NCBI GenBank assembly: GCA_023957755.1
Contig: JAMLGT010000009.1
Span: forward strand, 1-64,000
Direction: 5' to 3'
Origin: Chitinophagaceae bacterium
Lineage (GTDB): Bacteria; Bacteroidota; Bacteroidia; Chitinophagales; Chitinophagaceae
Length of the DNA stretch: 64,000 nucleotides
Position 1 is the first letter of the stretch. Each line of letters starts with the position of its first letter. Below are positions 35,206 to 44,750 of the stretch, in pieces. The notes below the pieces were generated by a model. It did not search any database. It saw only the letters and a program-made list of their open reading frames with translations, and was not told the DNA's origin. The position numbers were made by a program, and so were the translations under genes.

Positions 35206-37449
35206 ATGAAAAGACTATTCAGCCTTATTGTTTTGTTTTCTTTTTTTCAGTCAGCCGCACAGCTAAAACCATCTGACAGTATCAGGCTGGAGAATCTGTT
35301 GAAACAGATGACACTGGAAGAAAAGATTGGCCAGATGAATATGTACACCGGAAATATTTTTGGTGATGATCCTGTATTTACTGCTGATTTTAAGTACGAC
35401 GATTTAAAGAACGGCAGGGTAGGAGCCGTGTTGAATGTCAATGGAATTAAGAATACCAGGCTGCTTCAGGAAATGGCGCTGCAGTCGCGCCTGAAGATTC
35501 CATTGCTTTTTGGAAACGATGTGTTGCATGGTTTGCATTTACTCTTCCCGATTCCCCTGGCGGAGGCAGCGAGTTGGGATATTGGCCTGATGGAAAAGAC
35601 AGCCAGAATTGCAGCCATTGAGTCATCAGCTCGGGGCAATAACTGGTTTTTTCAGCCTATGGTGGATATTACCCACGATCCCCGCTGGGGCCGGGTGATG
35701 GAAGGCGCAGGGGAAGATCCTTATTTAGGCTCACTCATTGCTGCCGCCAGAGTAAAAGGATATCAGGGTAATAAACTGGGAGATACAAATTCGGTAATGG
35801 CGACTGCCAAACATTTTGCGGCTTATGGTGCGGCCGTTGGCGGACGGGACTACAACACTGTGGATATGAGCAACCAGGAATTGTGGAATGTATATCTGCC
35901 ACCCTTCAAAGCAGCGGCTGAAGCGGGTGCTTCGTCGTTTATGAATTCCTTTAATACACTTAATGGTGTGCCCACTACTGCCAGCAGCTATCTTCAGCGC
36001 GATATACTCAAAGGAGTGTGGGGATTCAAAGGATTTGTGGTAAGCGATTGGGGTTCGGTAGGGGATATGATTGCACATGGATATGTGAAAGATGCCGCAG
36101 GTGCGGCATTAGCATCAGTTACTGCCGGAGTGGATATGGACATGGAAGATCAGATTTATAAAAAGCAACTACCCCGGTTGGTAGCCGATGGGAAGGTGCC
36201 TGTAGAATTAATTGATGATGCCGTAAGGAGAATCCTCGCCAAGAAATTCGAACTCGGATTGTTTGATGATCCTTTCAAATTCATTAAAGAGGAGCGTTGG
36301 CAGAAGGCTATAAATAATCCGGCGCATATTGCGACAGCGAGAGAGATGGCAGGAAAGAGTATTGTATTGTTGAAGAATGAGGTGCCCAAAGGAAGAACAT
36401 CGCCGGTGCTGCCACTTTCCAAAAATGTGAAGACGATAGCGTTGATAGGCCCACACATCATGTCGGTCAGGGAAAACCTGGGTTTCTGGAGCCCGTGGTG
36501 GCCTGATGATTCAGCGCGAATCATTACACAGTATCAGGGAATAAAAAATAAAGTAAGCAGAGGTACTACATTGCTTTATGCGAAAGGCTGCGAAGTGAGC
36601 GATACCTCCACGGCGGGATTTGCAGAAGCAGTGAGAATTGCCCGGCAGGCTGATGTGGTGATTATGAGTATGGGTGAGCAGTATGATATGAGTGGTGAAT
36701 CCAGGAGCCGGTCTGACATTACATTTCCGGGTGTGCAGGAAGCACTGATAAAAGCTGTTTATGCTACAGGAACTCCCATTGTAATGCTGATAAATGCCGG
36801 AAGGCCATTGGTGTTCGATTGGGCTGCGGATCATGTGCCGGCTATTCTTTATACCTGGTGGTTAGGCACCACGGCAGGGGGTGCCATTGGAGATGTATTG
36901 TTTGGAGATTATAACCCTTCAGGAAAATTGCCAATTACCTTTCCGAGAAGTGTCGGGCAAATCCCCATATTTTACAATCATCTCAGTACCGGCAAGCCTC
37001 CAAAAAATGACAGTGTAGCCTACTACCGTACGGGGTATATTGATCTGATGCAAAATCCGAAATTTGCATTCGGCCACGGATTGAGTTATACAACCTTTGA
37101 ATACAGTAGCCTGAAGATGAGCGACTCAATCATAAAAAGTGGCGAGTCAGTTCGTGTGAGCCTTTCGGTTACCAATACAGGAAAGGTAAGTGGTGAGGAG
37201 ACAGTGCAGTTGTATCTGAGAGACAGGGTAGCTTCCATAGTGCGACCCGTGAAGGAGTTGAAAGATTTTAAGAAGGTTGTACTGAAGCCCGGAGAGGCGC
37301 AGACGGTTATATTTGAAATTACTCCTGATAAACTGGCTTTCTACAATGAGCAGGGGAAACTGATAACCGAGCCGGGCGAGTTTGATATAATGATTGGGTC
37401 TGCCTCGGATGACATACGGCTGAAGGGAAAATTTGAATTGGAAGGGTAA
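35206..37449 (+). CDS. bglX: GH3 family beta-glycosidase (BglX-like)
   Basis: A 747-aa periplasmic glycoside hydrolase. A signal peptide ends near SAAQ. The GH3 N-terminal barrel has KHFAAYGAAVGGRDYN and the catalytic nucleophile D281 in FVVSDWGS; the GH3 C-terminal sandwich has MSGESRSRSDITFPG, and a fibronectin III-like domain closes the protein (SVTNTGKVSGEETVQLYLRD). It releases terminal beta-linked glucose or xylose-type sugars. It sits inside the sugar-oxidation cluster, so it probably supplies the sugar that the cytoplasmic enzymes oxidise. The ATG at 35206 is chosen over the TTG at 35191. Confidence 0.9.
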   Translation: MKRLFSLIVLFSFFQSAAQLKPSDSIRLENLLKQMTLEEKIGQMNMYTGNIFGDDPVFTADFKYDDLKNGRVGAVLNVNGIKNTRLLQEMALQSRLKIPLLFGNDVLHGLHLLFPIPLAEAASWDIGLMEKTARIAAIESSARGNNWFFQPMVDITHDPRWGRVMEGAGEDPYLGSLIAAARVKGYQGNKLGDTNSVMATAKHFAAYGAAVGGRDYNTVDMSNQELWNVYLPPFKAAAEAGASSFMNSFNTLNGVPTTASSYLQRDILKGVWGFKGFVVSDWGSVGDMIAHGYVKDAAGAALASVTAGVDMDMEDQIYKKQLPRLVADGKVPVELIDDAVRRILAKKFELGLFDDPFKFIKEERWQKAINNPAHIATAREMAGKSIVLLKNEVPKGRTSPVLPLSKNVKTIALIGPHIMSVRENLGFWSPWWPDDSARIITQYQGIKNKVSRGTTLLYAKGCEVSDTSTAGFAEAVRIARQADVVIMSMGEQYDMSGESRSRSDITFPGVQEALIKAVYATGTPIVMLINAGRPLVFDWAADHVPAILYTWWLGTTAGGAIGDVLFGDYNPSGKLPITFPRSVGQIPIFYNHLSTGKPPKNDSVAYYRTGYIDLMQNPKFAFGHGLSYTTFEYSSLKMSDSIIKSGESVRVSLSVTNTGKVSGEETVQLYLRDRVASIVRPVKELKDFKKVVLKPGEAQTVIFEITPDKLAFYNEQGKLITEPGEFDIMIGSASDDIRLKGKFELEG

Positions 37450-37518
37450 CGAGGTTTTTTAATGGATGAAATAACCCTCAGGAAAGCAAATTGATAACAA
37501 TAAATAATAAACGAAAAA

Positions 37519-38280
37519 ATGTTTGACTTAAAAGACAAGACAGCTATTGTTACCGGTTCGGGCAGCGGTATCGGAAGGGCTACGGCAATCACACTGGCAG
37601 GGGCAGGTGCGCTGGTTTATGTGGCTGATATTAATGAAGAGCATGCTAATGAAGTGGTAAACCAAATTACAAGCCAGGGAGGCAAAGCTGTTCCGCTGGT
37701 ATGCGATGTGACCAATCAGGAAGACGTAAAGCAGAAATACAACACAATTCGGGAGCTGGATATTCTGATAAATTGTGCAGGTATCTCACAGATAGGCACA
37801 GCCACTTCGACATCAGAAGAGGACTTTGACAAGGTATTTAAAGTAAATGTAAAGGGCGTGTACAATAGTTTACATATAGCCATACCAATAATGCAGAAGA
37901 CCGGTGGGGTGATTATCAATATCTGTTCTGCAGCTAATCGTGTAGGCATACCTGACAGGTTTGCCTATTCCATGACCAAAGGTGCGGTAGATTCTATGAC
38001 ACTCTCGGTTGCAAAGGATTATATTAAAGATGGTATCCGATGCAATTCTATTTCTCCGGCCAGGGTACATACTCCCTTTGTGGATGGCTACCTCAAAAAG
38101 AATTATCCCGGACAGGAAGAGGAGATGTTTAAGAAATTAGAAGCTACTCAGCCCATTGGCCGAATGGCTAAGCCGGAAGAAATCGCCGCACTGATATTAT
38201 ATCTGTCATCGGATGAGGCTTCCTTTATTACAGGTACAGACTATCCGATAGATGGAGGATTCATCAAACTCAATAATTAA
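37519..38280 (+). CDS. SDR family oxidoreductase, probable 2-keto-3-deoxy-aldonate dehydrogenase
   Basis: A 253-aa short-chain dehydrogenase with TGSGSGIG, NCAG, YSMTK and the block NSISPARVHTPFVDGYL, which is seen in DHRS6-like enzymes and in 2-keto-3-deoxy-L-fuconate dehydrogenases. Its direct neighbour is an FAH hydrolase that would cleave the 2,4-diketo acid it forms. That pairing is the diagnostic step of the oxidative aldonate route. The sugar series (fucose, rhamnose or pentose) is not resolved by sequence alone. Confidence 0.83.
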   Translation: MFDLKDKTAIVTGSGSGIGRATAITLAGAGALVYVADINEEHANEVVNQITSQGGKAVPLVCDVTNQEDVKQKYNTIRELDILINCAGISQIGTATSTSEEDFDKVFKVNVKGVYNSLHIAIPIMQKTGGVIINICSAANRVGIPDRFAYSMTKGAVDSMTLSVAKDYIKDGIRCNSISPARVHTPFVDGYLKKNYPGQEEEMFKKLEATQPIGRMAKPEEIAALILYLSSDEASFITGTDYPIDGGFIKLNN

Positions 38281-38294
38281 TAAAAAAGGAAATA

Positions 38295-39158
38295 ATGAAA
38301 CTGATACGGTATAGAGAAAACGGGAAAGTAAAGCCTGGGGTAATATACAACGGAAAGTATTTAAGTGTGGCAGATGTCATTAAAGATTTTGATGAATCGT
38401 TTTTTGGCAATGATGGCTTGGCTGATCTGGAAAACCTGTTGAAGGAAAGAGCCGATAGCCTTCCTGTGCTTTCAGGAGATATTTCACTTGACTCACCGGT
38501 GGCAAGGCCATCTAAATTAGTGTGTATCGGACTTAATTATGTGGATCATGCGCTGGAGACAAATGCTACTCCACCTGCCGAGCCTGTTATTTTTATGAAA
38601 TCGACCACGGCGATCATTGGCCCGAATGATGATGTGGTGATACCTCGTAATTCGCTCAAGACAGATTGGGAGGTAGAGCTTTCCTTAGTCATCGGAAAAA
38701 GGGCAACCTACGTGGATGAGGCGAATGCAATGGATTATGTAGCAGGATATCTGTTACATAATGATTACAGTGAACGCGAATTTCAGGTAGAACGCGGAGG
38801 CCAATGGACAAAAGGGAAGGGGTGTGATACCTTTGCGCCGCTTGGCCCCTGGATGGCTACCAAAGACGAGATAGCAGATGTGGGGAATCTGCGACTGTGG
38901 CTGAAAGTGAATGGTAAGATGATGCAGGATGGTAATACATCTAATCTGATTTTTAAGATTCCATTTTTGATTTCTTATACGAGTCAGTTTATGACCCTGC
39001 TTCCCGGTGATATAATTTCTACAGGCACTCCGGCCGGAGTTGCCTTCGGAATGAAAGATCAGCCCTACCTTCGGCATGGCGATATGGTGGAGTTGGGAAT
39101 AGACGGACTCGGAGAAAGCAGGCAAAGGCTGGTTTCTTATGAGTCAACGCTGAAATAA
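38295..39158 (+). CDS. FAH family hydrolase, probable 2,4-diketo-3-deoxy-aldonate hydrolase
   Basis: A 287-aa fumarylacetoacetase-like protein: an N-terminal YRENGKVKPGVIYNGKYL stretch, then the FAH core with PSKLVCIGLNYVDHA, KTDWEVELSLVIG, HNDYSEREFQ (metal ligands) and STGTPAGVAFG. In non-phosphorylative L-fucose/L-rhamnose pathways this family splits the 2,4-diketo acid to pyruvate plus lactate; pentose versions give glycolate. It follows the KDG-type SDR by 14 bp. Databases often mislabel the family as ureidoglycolate lyase. Confidence 0.83.
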   Translation: MKLIRYRENGKVKPGVIYNGKYLSVADVIKDFDESFFGNDGLADLENLLKERADSLPVLSGDISLDSPVARPSKLVCIGLNYVDHALETNATPPAEPVIFMKSTTAIIGPNDDVVIPRNSLKTDWEVELSLVIGKRATYVDEANAMDYVAGYLLHNDYSEREFQVERGGQWTKGKGCDTFAPLGPWMATKDEIADVGNLRLWLKVNGKMMQDGNTSNLIFKIPFLISYTSQFMTLLPGDIISTGTPAGVAFGMKDQPYLRHGDMVELGIDGLGESRQRLVSYESTLK

Positions 39159-39191
39159 TAAACTATCATCGTCGAACGGTTAGGTGGTTCA

Positions 39192-39213
39192 AAGTCGGGC
39201 TAAAGCCCAACTT
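39192..39213. repeat. GGGCTAAAGCCC-type palindrome inside the sugar cluster
   Basis: AAGT-C-GGGCT-AA-AGCCC-A-ACTT: nine pairs interrupted by one mismatch, loop AA. It lies in the 94-bp gap before the third SDR gene. Small palindromes of this look are scattered between genes in Bacteroidota; here it might also trim or stabilise the operon transcript. Only one copy was seen in the window. Confidence 0.5.
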
Positions 39214-39252
39214 AGCAGTAGGACGGTAATAAAAGGCGATAATGAAGACTAC

Positions 39253-40047
39253 ATGAAGATAGATAATAAGATAGTCTGGATTACCGGTGCTTCCAATGGG
39301 ATAGGGAGACAGTTGGCCATTGATTTTGCCAGGCGCAATTGCCGGTTGATTCTTTCTTCACGTAATCGTAATAAGCTGGAGCAGACAAAACAACAATGTG
39401 CTGATTTTACAAAGGATGTGTACGTGTTACCAATAGACTTAGAGAATACTGATTCTTTGAAAAAACACACTCAGGAAGCCATTGCAGTTTTTGGAAAAAT
39501 AGATATACTCATTAATTGTGGGGGCATCAGTCAGCGGTCATTAATCCTGGATACAGATATTTCGGTCGACCGAAAATTGATGGTAGTGGATTATCTGGGT
39601 ACAGTTGCCCTTTCTAAAGCATTACTTCCTCATTTTATTCAAAACAAATCAGGGTTGTATGTGGTGGTTTCCAGCGTGATGGGTAAATATGGTTCTCCTT
39701 ATCGCTCCGGGTATTGTGGGGCAAAGCATGCACTACATGGATTCTTTGATGTGCTCAGGATGGAGCACGAAAAGGACGGAGTGAAGGTCACTATTATCTG
39801 TCCGGGATTTGTGAATACGGATGTGACCCGGAATGCCCTGACCGGTGATGGTTCTGCGTTGGGGCGGCAGGATGACAAGACAGCAAATGGGCTTCGTGTG
39901 GAGGATTTTTCAGAGCGAATGATCCGTGCTGTCGAACACGAAAAATATGAAGCCTACATTGGAGGTAAGGAAGCGAAAGCAGTATATATCAAACGTCTTT
40001 TCCCGAGGCTCCTTCATCGGATAGTGATGAAGAGCAAGGTCAGATAA
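39253..40047 (+). CDS. SDR family oxidoreductase (DHRS7-like)
   Basis: A 264-aa short-chain dehydrogenase: TGASNGIG, INCGGISQ (Gly in place of the usual Ala), and active-site GYCGAKHAL. The C terminus IGGKEAKAVYIKRLFPRLLHRIVMKS resembles the membrane-associated DHRS7 group rather than the sugar dehydrogenases upstream. The start at 39253 is preferred over an in-frame codon at 39184, because the latter runs through the palindrome. It may be part of the sugar cluster or an independent gene; no substrate can be given. Confidence 0.82.
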   Translation: MKIDNKIVWITGASNGIGRQLAIDFARRNCRLILSSRNRNKLEQTKQQCADFTKDVYVLPIDLENTDSLKKHTQEAIAVFGKIDILINCGGISQRSLILDTDISVDRKLMVVDYLGTVALSKALLPHFIQNKSGLYVVVSSVMGKYGSPYRSGYCGAKHALHGFFDVLRMEHEKDGVKVTIICPGFVNTDVTRNALTGDGSALGRQDDKTANGLRVEDFSERMIRAVEHEKYEAYIGGKEAKAVYIKRLFPRLLHRIVMKSKVR

Positions 40048-40162
40048 TCCAAGTACAGCCTGCACTATCCATTTCAACTTTTTTTTGATAACATTCTCCG
40101 CACACTCCTTTCTATTTCCGTAAAATAATGATGAACGGAGAAAAATTTCTTTTCTCTGAAAT

Positions 40163-40170
40163 TACCTTTG
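40163..40170 (+). promoter_or_regulatory. -7 box upstream of S10 peptidase gene
   Basis: TACCTTTG matches TAnnTTTG exactly, 49 bp upstream of the chosen ATG at 40219, and supports that start over an upstream in-frame ATG at 40168, which would overlap the box. No good -33 element was found. Confidence 0.4.
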
Positions 40171-40218
40171 AAAGGCCACTTGGGTATTTATCTATTTCCA
40201 AATATTAAAAATCAAGCT

Positions 40219-41781
40219 ATGAAAAGTAAAAAATTAGCATTGCTGCTTTCTTTAGTGCTACCGGTGTTATTCCTTACAGCCCAGCCGCCGGCGAGGACTG
40301 CTCCCGGACAGTCTGCTCAACAGGCCGAAGGTAATGCTGCGGTTAAGAAGTCAAATGAAAAATGGAAGTCAGAGAAGTCTGTTACCCACGGCGTGGTTAC
40401 CATCGAGGGAAAAACTATCAATTATCAGGCAGATGCAGGTATCCTTGTGTTGAAGAATGCACAGGGAAGCCCTACTATAGGGATATCCTATGTTGCGTAT
40501 TTCAAGGAAGGTGAAAATGCAGATAAGAGGCCTGTGACATTTATCTATAATGGTGGGCCGGGCAGTTCTACTATGTGGTTGCACATGGGATGCTGGGGGC
40601 CACAAAAAGTCAACATGAAAGACATGGCCAGGTCAAGTGCTCCATACAGCACTGTGAGTAATAATTACAGTTTGTTAGATGCCAGTGATCTGGTTTTTAT
40701 TGATGCACCGGGTACAGGATTTGGTGAAGTAATTACTAAGGAGATGGGAGGCGCAGGCAACAGATCGGACTTTTTCGGGGTGGATGAAGACGGGCAGGCA
40801 TTTGCAAACTTTATTGTTCAGTTTATCACGGATTACAACAGATGGAATTCTCCAAAATATCTTTTTGGTGAAAGCTATGGCACCTTCAGGTCGGCAGTGG
40901 TATCCAATATTTTGGGACAAAGGAATGTCAGCCTTAACGGAGTGATTTTACTTTCGCAGTTGTTTACATATAGTAATATGACGGAGACCCTTTCGGGTAA
41001 TCCGGGAACGGACCTGCCTTATCAATTGATATTGCCTTCGTTTGCTGCTACTGCCTATTATCATAATAAGTTGCCTAAGAAACCGGCCGCACTTAGGCCA
41101 TTCCTGAAAGAAGTAGAAGACTTTGCATTGACTGAATATGCACTGGCACTCAATAAGGGAGCTGATTTGGATCAGGCCTCTTTTAATTCTATTGCGGAAA
41201 AGCTCCATAATTATACAGGCCTTTCTGTGAACTATCTGAAAAAGGCTAACCTGAGAGTAAATGGGCCTCAGTTTGAGCAGGCGCTTCTGGGTGATGAGAA
41301 TAAGGTTACAGGCCGCCTCGATTCGCGATTCTCTGGAGATGCCATCAACCCCCTGAGTGAGAATGCGCAATACGATCCGATGGACTCATATATCGGCGCT
41401 ACATTCACTTCTGCAATCAACTCTTACATGAGAAATACGCTGAAGTTTGGGCAGGACAAGCAGTACAAGACAAGTGGTAATGTGCAGCCGTGGAATTTCA
41501 GGAGAAGGGGATTTATTGGGTTCCCGAATGTGATGGGAGATATGGCAAGGGCTATGGTATTAAATCCTACTATGAAAGTATTACTGACTGGTGGATATTT
41601 TGATTTGGGTACCCCCTATTTTGAAGGAATATTTGAAATGAAACATTTGCCGATGCCAGCGTCTCTGCAGAAGAATATTCAATATGAATATTACGAGTCG
41701 GGCCACATGGTGTACCTGCATCCTGAATCATTAAAGCAATTACATAGTACAGTGGCTAAATTTATCGAAGATACCCATTAA
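40219..41781 (+). CDS. S10 family serine carboxypeptidase-like protein
   Basis: A 520-aa exported alpha/beta hydrolase. A signal peptide ends near FLTAQ. Family S10 motifs are FIYNGGPGSSTMW (oxyanion region), FIDAPGTGFG, the nucleophile S219 in FGESYGTFRS, and the C-terminal catalytic His in YESGHMVYLH. Bacterial S10 proteins are thought to act as periplasmic carboxypeptidases; the natural substrate is not known. It stands alone with its own promoter and a downstream terminator. Confidence 0.9.
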   Translation: MKSKKLALLLSLVLPVLFLTAQPPARTAPGQSAQQAEGNAAVKKSNEKWKSEKSVTHGVVTIEGKTINYQADAGILVLKNAQGSPTIGISYVAYFKEGENADKRPVTFIYNGGPGSSTMWLHMGCWGPQKVNMKDMARSSAPYSTVSNNYSLLDASDLVFIDAPGTGFGEVITKEMGGAGNRSDFFGVDEDGQAFANFIVQFITDYNRWNSPKYLFGESYGTFRSAVVSNILGQRNVSLNGVILLSQLFTYSNMTETLSGNPGTDLPYQLILPSFAATAYYHNKLPKKPAALRPFLKEVEDFALTEYALALNKGADLDQASFNSIAEKLHNYTGLSVNYLKKANLRVNGPQFEQALLGDENKVTGRLDSRFSGDAINPLSENAQYDPMDSYIGATFTSAINSYMRNTLKFGQDKQYKTSGNVQPWNFRRRGFIGFPNVMGDMARAMVLNPTMKVLLTGGYFDLGTPYFEGIFEMKHLPMPASLQKNIQYEYYESGHMVYLHPESLKQLHSTVAKFIEDTH

Positions 41782-41812
41782 GTACATTTTTGGACAGGTG
41801 ATTGTTTAATTT

Positions 41813-41850
41813 AAAGGGCGGATTTTACACTTGTTAAAATTCGCTCTTTT
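41813..41850 (+). terminator. Intrinsic terminator after S10 peptidase gene
   Basis: Long imperfect stem AAAGGGCG-ATTTTA / TTAAAAT-CGCTCTTT with loop CACTTG, ending in a T run, 32 bp past the stop. Confidence 0.7.
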
Positions 41851-41907
41851 GTTTTTCTGAGCCACCCTACAGGCGTAGCTGTGTATTTTATCTGCTAATT
41901 TTGCAGT

Positions 41908-43083
41908 ATGAAAAGGGTAGTTGTAGGCTTATCAGGAGGTGTGGACTCCAGTGTGGCTGCATATCTTTTGAAGGAAAAAGGATATGAGGTGATAGGTATG
42001 TTTATGCGCAACTGGCATAATAATGATGTGACGCTGGAAAGCGAGTGTCCGTGGATTGATGACTCTAACGATGCGCTGTCGGTGGCTGAAAAATTAGGGA
42101 TACCATATTATGTAATTGATTTAAGCAAAGAGTATAAGGAACGGATTGTGGATTATATGTTCGCTGAATATGAAAAAGGCCGAACACCCAATCCTGATGT
42201 ACTGTGTAACAGGGAAATCAAATTTGATGTGTTCCTGAAGGCGGCAATGAAGTTGGGGGCCGACTTTGTAGCTACCGGCCACTATTGCAGGAAAACAACA
42301 GATGAAAATGGAAGACACCACCTGCTGGCAGGAAGGGATCCGGACAAAGACCAGTCTTATTTTCTTTGTCAGTTAAATCAGGAGCAATTGGCGAAGTCTC
42401 TTTTCCCTGTTGGGGATTTGATGAAGTCAGAAGTACGGGAAATTGCGCACAAGGCAGGGCTATCTACGGCTGATAAGAAAGACTCGCAGGGATTATGTTT
42501 TATCGGAAAGGTAGATCTGCCCACATTCCTGCAACAGCAACTGGAACCCAAGGATGGGGATATTATTGAAATAGACTCTGCCCTGGATAAATTACAGGAA
42601 TACCACCGGTTAGAAGCTACACCAGAGAATGTGCAGGAACTTGCAAGGCCTTTTAGCTTTGAACGTTGGGAGGGTATAAAAGTTGGAGCCCATTCAGGTG
42701 CTCATTTCTATACGATCGGCCAGCGAAAAGGAGTGCATATCGGCGGAAGGCCCCATCCCTCGTTTGTATTACAGACTGATACCCTTAATAATATCGTGTA
42801 TTCAGGCCAGTTAGGCAGCCATCCGGGACTCAACCGAAGAGCATTAAAGATTCATGCGGATGAAGTGCATTATGTGAATCCCGACTATGAGTTAAAGGTT
42901 GGAGACACTCAGGCAGCCGAAGTGCGGATTCGGTACCGGCAGCCTTTGCAAAGGGCTACGCTTATCCGGAAAGAAGACGGGCTTTATATTTTGTTTGATG
43001 AATTGCAGCGCGGTATCGCCGAAGGTCAGTTTGCTGCGTGGTATCGGGGAGATGAATTGATTGGCTCAGGCGTGATTTCCTGA
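41908..43083 (+). CDS. mnmA: tRNA-specific 2-thiouridylase MnmA
   Basis: Enzyme that thiolates U34 of Lys, Glu and Gln tRNAs. The 391-aa length is typical. The ATP-pyrophosphatase loop is GLSGGVDSS (residues 7-15). The two catalytic cysteines are in [12 protein letters not shown] and [17 protein letters not shown] and DQSYFL are further family motifs, and a C-terminal beta-barrel ([10 protein letters not shown]) follows. It is a single gene. Confidence 0.97.
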   Translation: MKRVVVGLSGGVDSSVAAYLLKEKGYEVIGMFMRNWHNNDVTLESECPWIDDSNDALSVAEKLGIPYYVIDLSKEYKERIVDYMFAEYEKGRTPNPDVLCNREIKFDVFLKAAMKLGADFVATGHYCRKTTDENGRHHLLAGRDPDKDQSYFLCQLNQEQLAKSLFPVGDLMKSEVREIAHKAGLSTADKKDSQGLCFIGKVDLPTFLQQQLEPKDGDIIEIDSALDKLQEYHRLEATPENVQELARPFSFERWEGIKVGAHSGAHFYTIGQRKGVHIGGRPHPSFVLQTDTLNNIVYSGQLGSHPGLNRRALKIHADEVHYVNPDYELKVGDTQAAEVRIRYRQPLQRATLIRKEDGLYILFDELQRGIAEGQFAAWYRGDELIGSGVIS

Positions 43084-43121
43084 AATGTAATCAGAGAAAT
43101 GTATATGCAGGCTCAACGATC

Positions 43122-43239
43122 AGAACCCCGCTGTGGGTATAGACCAGACGGTGTTTTCGAGGACATGACCTGCTTTTACTGAACTTGCGGGACGACATGG
43201 GGTTTCTTGTAAGGAATGCCCGTATCCGGGCACTTTTTT
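43122..43239 (+). ncRNA. Candidate structured RNA ending in an intrinsic terminator
   Basis: This lies in the 328-bp gap between mnmA and the desaturase gene, where no ORF is convincing. AGAACCCC (43122-43129) can pair with GGGGTTTCT (43199-43207), closing an apical hairpin around GGTGTTTTCGAGGACATGACC-like sequence at about 43150-43170. A terminator TGCCCG-TATC-CGGGCA plus six T follows (43217-43239). A closed stem, an internal loop and an apical hairpin recall 6S-like RNAs, but no conserved sequence was recognised and no clear promoter was found. It could also just be the 3' UTR of mnmA. Confidence 0.3.
43217..43239 (+). terminator. Intrinsic terminator downstream of mnmA
   Basis: Stem TGCCCG / CGGGCA with loop TATC, then C and six T. 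It ends transcripts from mnmA or from the candidate RNA before it. The remaining gap up to the desaturase start contains only a TACTTTCG -7-like box at 43291-43298. Confidence 0.85.
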
Positions 43240-43411
43240 CCTATCAGACGAGGTTAACAAAAGAATATATTTTCGTATAATCAATAGTTGTACTTTCGCT
43301 CCGCCTAATTGTTCCTCACATTATAATTTTGAGCTGCACGGTTGACGCTGTTATTATGGAGACTCAAGTGTAATCTGATACAATATTTTTAATGCCAACT
43401 AATGATGTTTA

Positions 43412-44485
43412 ATGCCAAGAGTCACCTATAATAACAAGCAGGCTACGTTCTTCCCTGCTTTAAAAAAAGATATTGATGCCTATTTCAAAGAAAATAATTT
43501 AAAGAAAACCGGAAACTGGAAGCTCTTTTCCAAAACTGTTATTTTTCTGCCGCTGGCGGTGTGCTTGTATTTAATGCTGCTGATGCTGCCCATGCCGGGA
43601 TGGGTGGCTATTTTGGTTTGTGCTGTGTTGGGGCTGGTATTGGCGTTGATTGGATTTAATGTGATGCATGATGCCTGTCATGGCTGCTATTCATCAAGGC
43701 CCTGGGTGAATGAGATGCTGGGATATACACTCAATTTGATTGGAGGAAATAGTTTTATATGGAAGCAGAAGCACAACATTCTGCATCATACCTATACCAA
43801 TGTAGATGGGCTGGATGATGATATAGCGGTGAGTCCTTTTATCAGATTGTGCAGTACACAGCGGTGGGTGCCCATTCACAAAATTCAGCATATCTATGCT
43901 CCGTTTCTTTATTCGCTGAATACGATTTTCTGGATGATGTGGCAGGATTTCCAGAAGTATTTTACCAAAAAAGTATATCGGTCTAAGTTGCCCGTGATGT
44001 CTCGTAAGGAACATGTAATTTTTTGGGTGAGCAAGGTGTTTTATGTGCTTGTGTATATGGTGATTCCTATATTGGTGCTCGGTTGGTTTAAATGGCTGAT
44101 TGGGTTTCTGGTTCTCAATGCGGTTATGGGTTTAGGCACTTCTATAATCTTCCAACTGGCGCATGTAGTGGAGGAGACAGAGTTTTCTTATGTGGGAATT
44201 GATGACACCATTACTATTGAAAACGAGTGGGCTGTGCACCAGGTGAAGACCACGGCAGATTTTTCACCCGGAAGTAGGGTCATTACTTTTCTGGCCGGAG
44301 GGCTTAATTATCAGGTAGAACATCATTTGTTCCCTCGTATCAGTCACATTCATTATCCTTCTATTAGTAAGATTGTAAAGCGTAAGTGCGAGGAATTTGG
44401 TATTCCGTATCATATCAGTCCTACATTCTTCAAGGCAGTACACTCCCATTTCAGGCTGATAAAGCAAATGGGTACCCGGCCATAG
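43412..44485 (+). CDS. Fatty acid desaturase (front-end, linoleoyl-CoA desaturase-like)
   Basis: A 357-aa integral membrane di-iron desaturase. All three histidine boxes are present: HDACH, HNILHH and QVEHH (in NYQVEHHLFPRISHIHYP). The QxxHH third box is typical of front-end (delta-5/6) and sphingolipid-type enzymes. Four membrane helices surround the boxes. No fused cytochrome b5 domain is present at the N terminus. It stands alone. The position of the double bond made is not predictable. Confidence 0.88.
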   Translation: MPRVTYNNKQATFFPALKKDIDAYFKENNLKKTGNWKLFSKTVIFLPLAVCLYLMLLMLPMPGWVAILVCAVLGLVLALIGFNVMHDACHGCYSSRPWVNEMLGYTLNLIGGNSFIWKQKHNILHHTYTNVDGLDDDIAVSPFIRLCSTQRWVPIHKIQHIYAPFLYSLNTIFWMMWQDFQKYFTKKVYRSKLPVMSRKEHVIFWVSKVFYVLVYMVIPILVLGWFKWLIGFLVLNAVMGLGTSIIFQLAHVVEETEFSYVGIDDTITIENEWAVHQVKTTADFSPGSRVITFLAGGLNYQVEHHLFPRISHIHYPSISKIVKRKCEEFGIPYHISPTFFKAVHSHFRLIKQMGTRP

Positions 44486-44546
44486 GGGAGTGATATCATA
44501 GTCTGTTAATATCAGATCTATTAATATCTGTTTAGGGTGGAAGCCT

Positions 44547-44750
44547 TATCTTTGCACCTTAATATTTATCAGGCACTGCCCTTGCACCTTCTGGCAAAGT
44601 ATAGAGTAACATTTTTCTCCTCTTTCAGACAACACTGGCACGTTTGCTTTAAATAGCTGCATAGTATGCCATTGGTAATTAATTAATAATTCGGCGAGAA
44701 GCCGAAAGGTAGAAACGTATATTTCTCAATAAAAATCCGGCAGAGCCGGA
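44547..44750 (+). promoter_or_regulatory. Long structured leader of the cold-shock helicase gene
   Basis: An exact -7 box TATCTTTG (44547-44554) lies 208 bp upstream of rhlE, so the mRNA should have a leader of about 200 nt. Its last part folds into three consecutive hairpins: TTCGGC-GAGAA-GCCGAA (44690-44706), AGAAA-CGTATA-TTTCT (44711-44726) and TCCGGC-AGA-GCCGGA (44736-44750), the last one 11 nt before the start codon. Long leaders with temperature-sensitive folds are known for cold-shock mRNAs in other bacteria; a similar role here is inferred. Confidence 0.45.

Noticed and set aside
38295-39158. Ureidoglycolate lyase
   Set aside because: No purine-degradation genes are near; the SDR and aldonate dehydratase neighbours fit a diketo-acid hydrolase instead.
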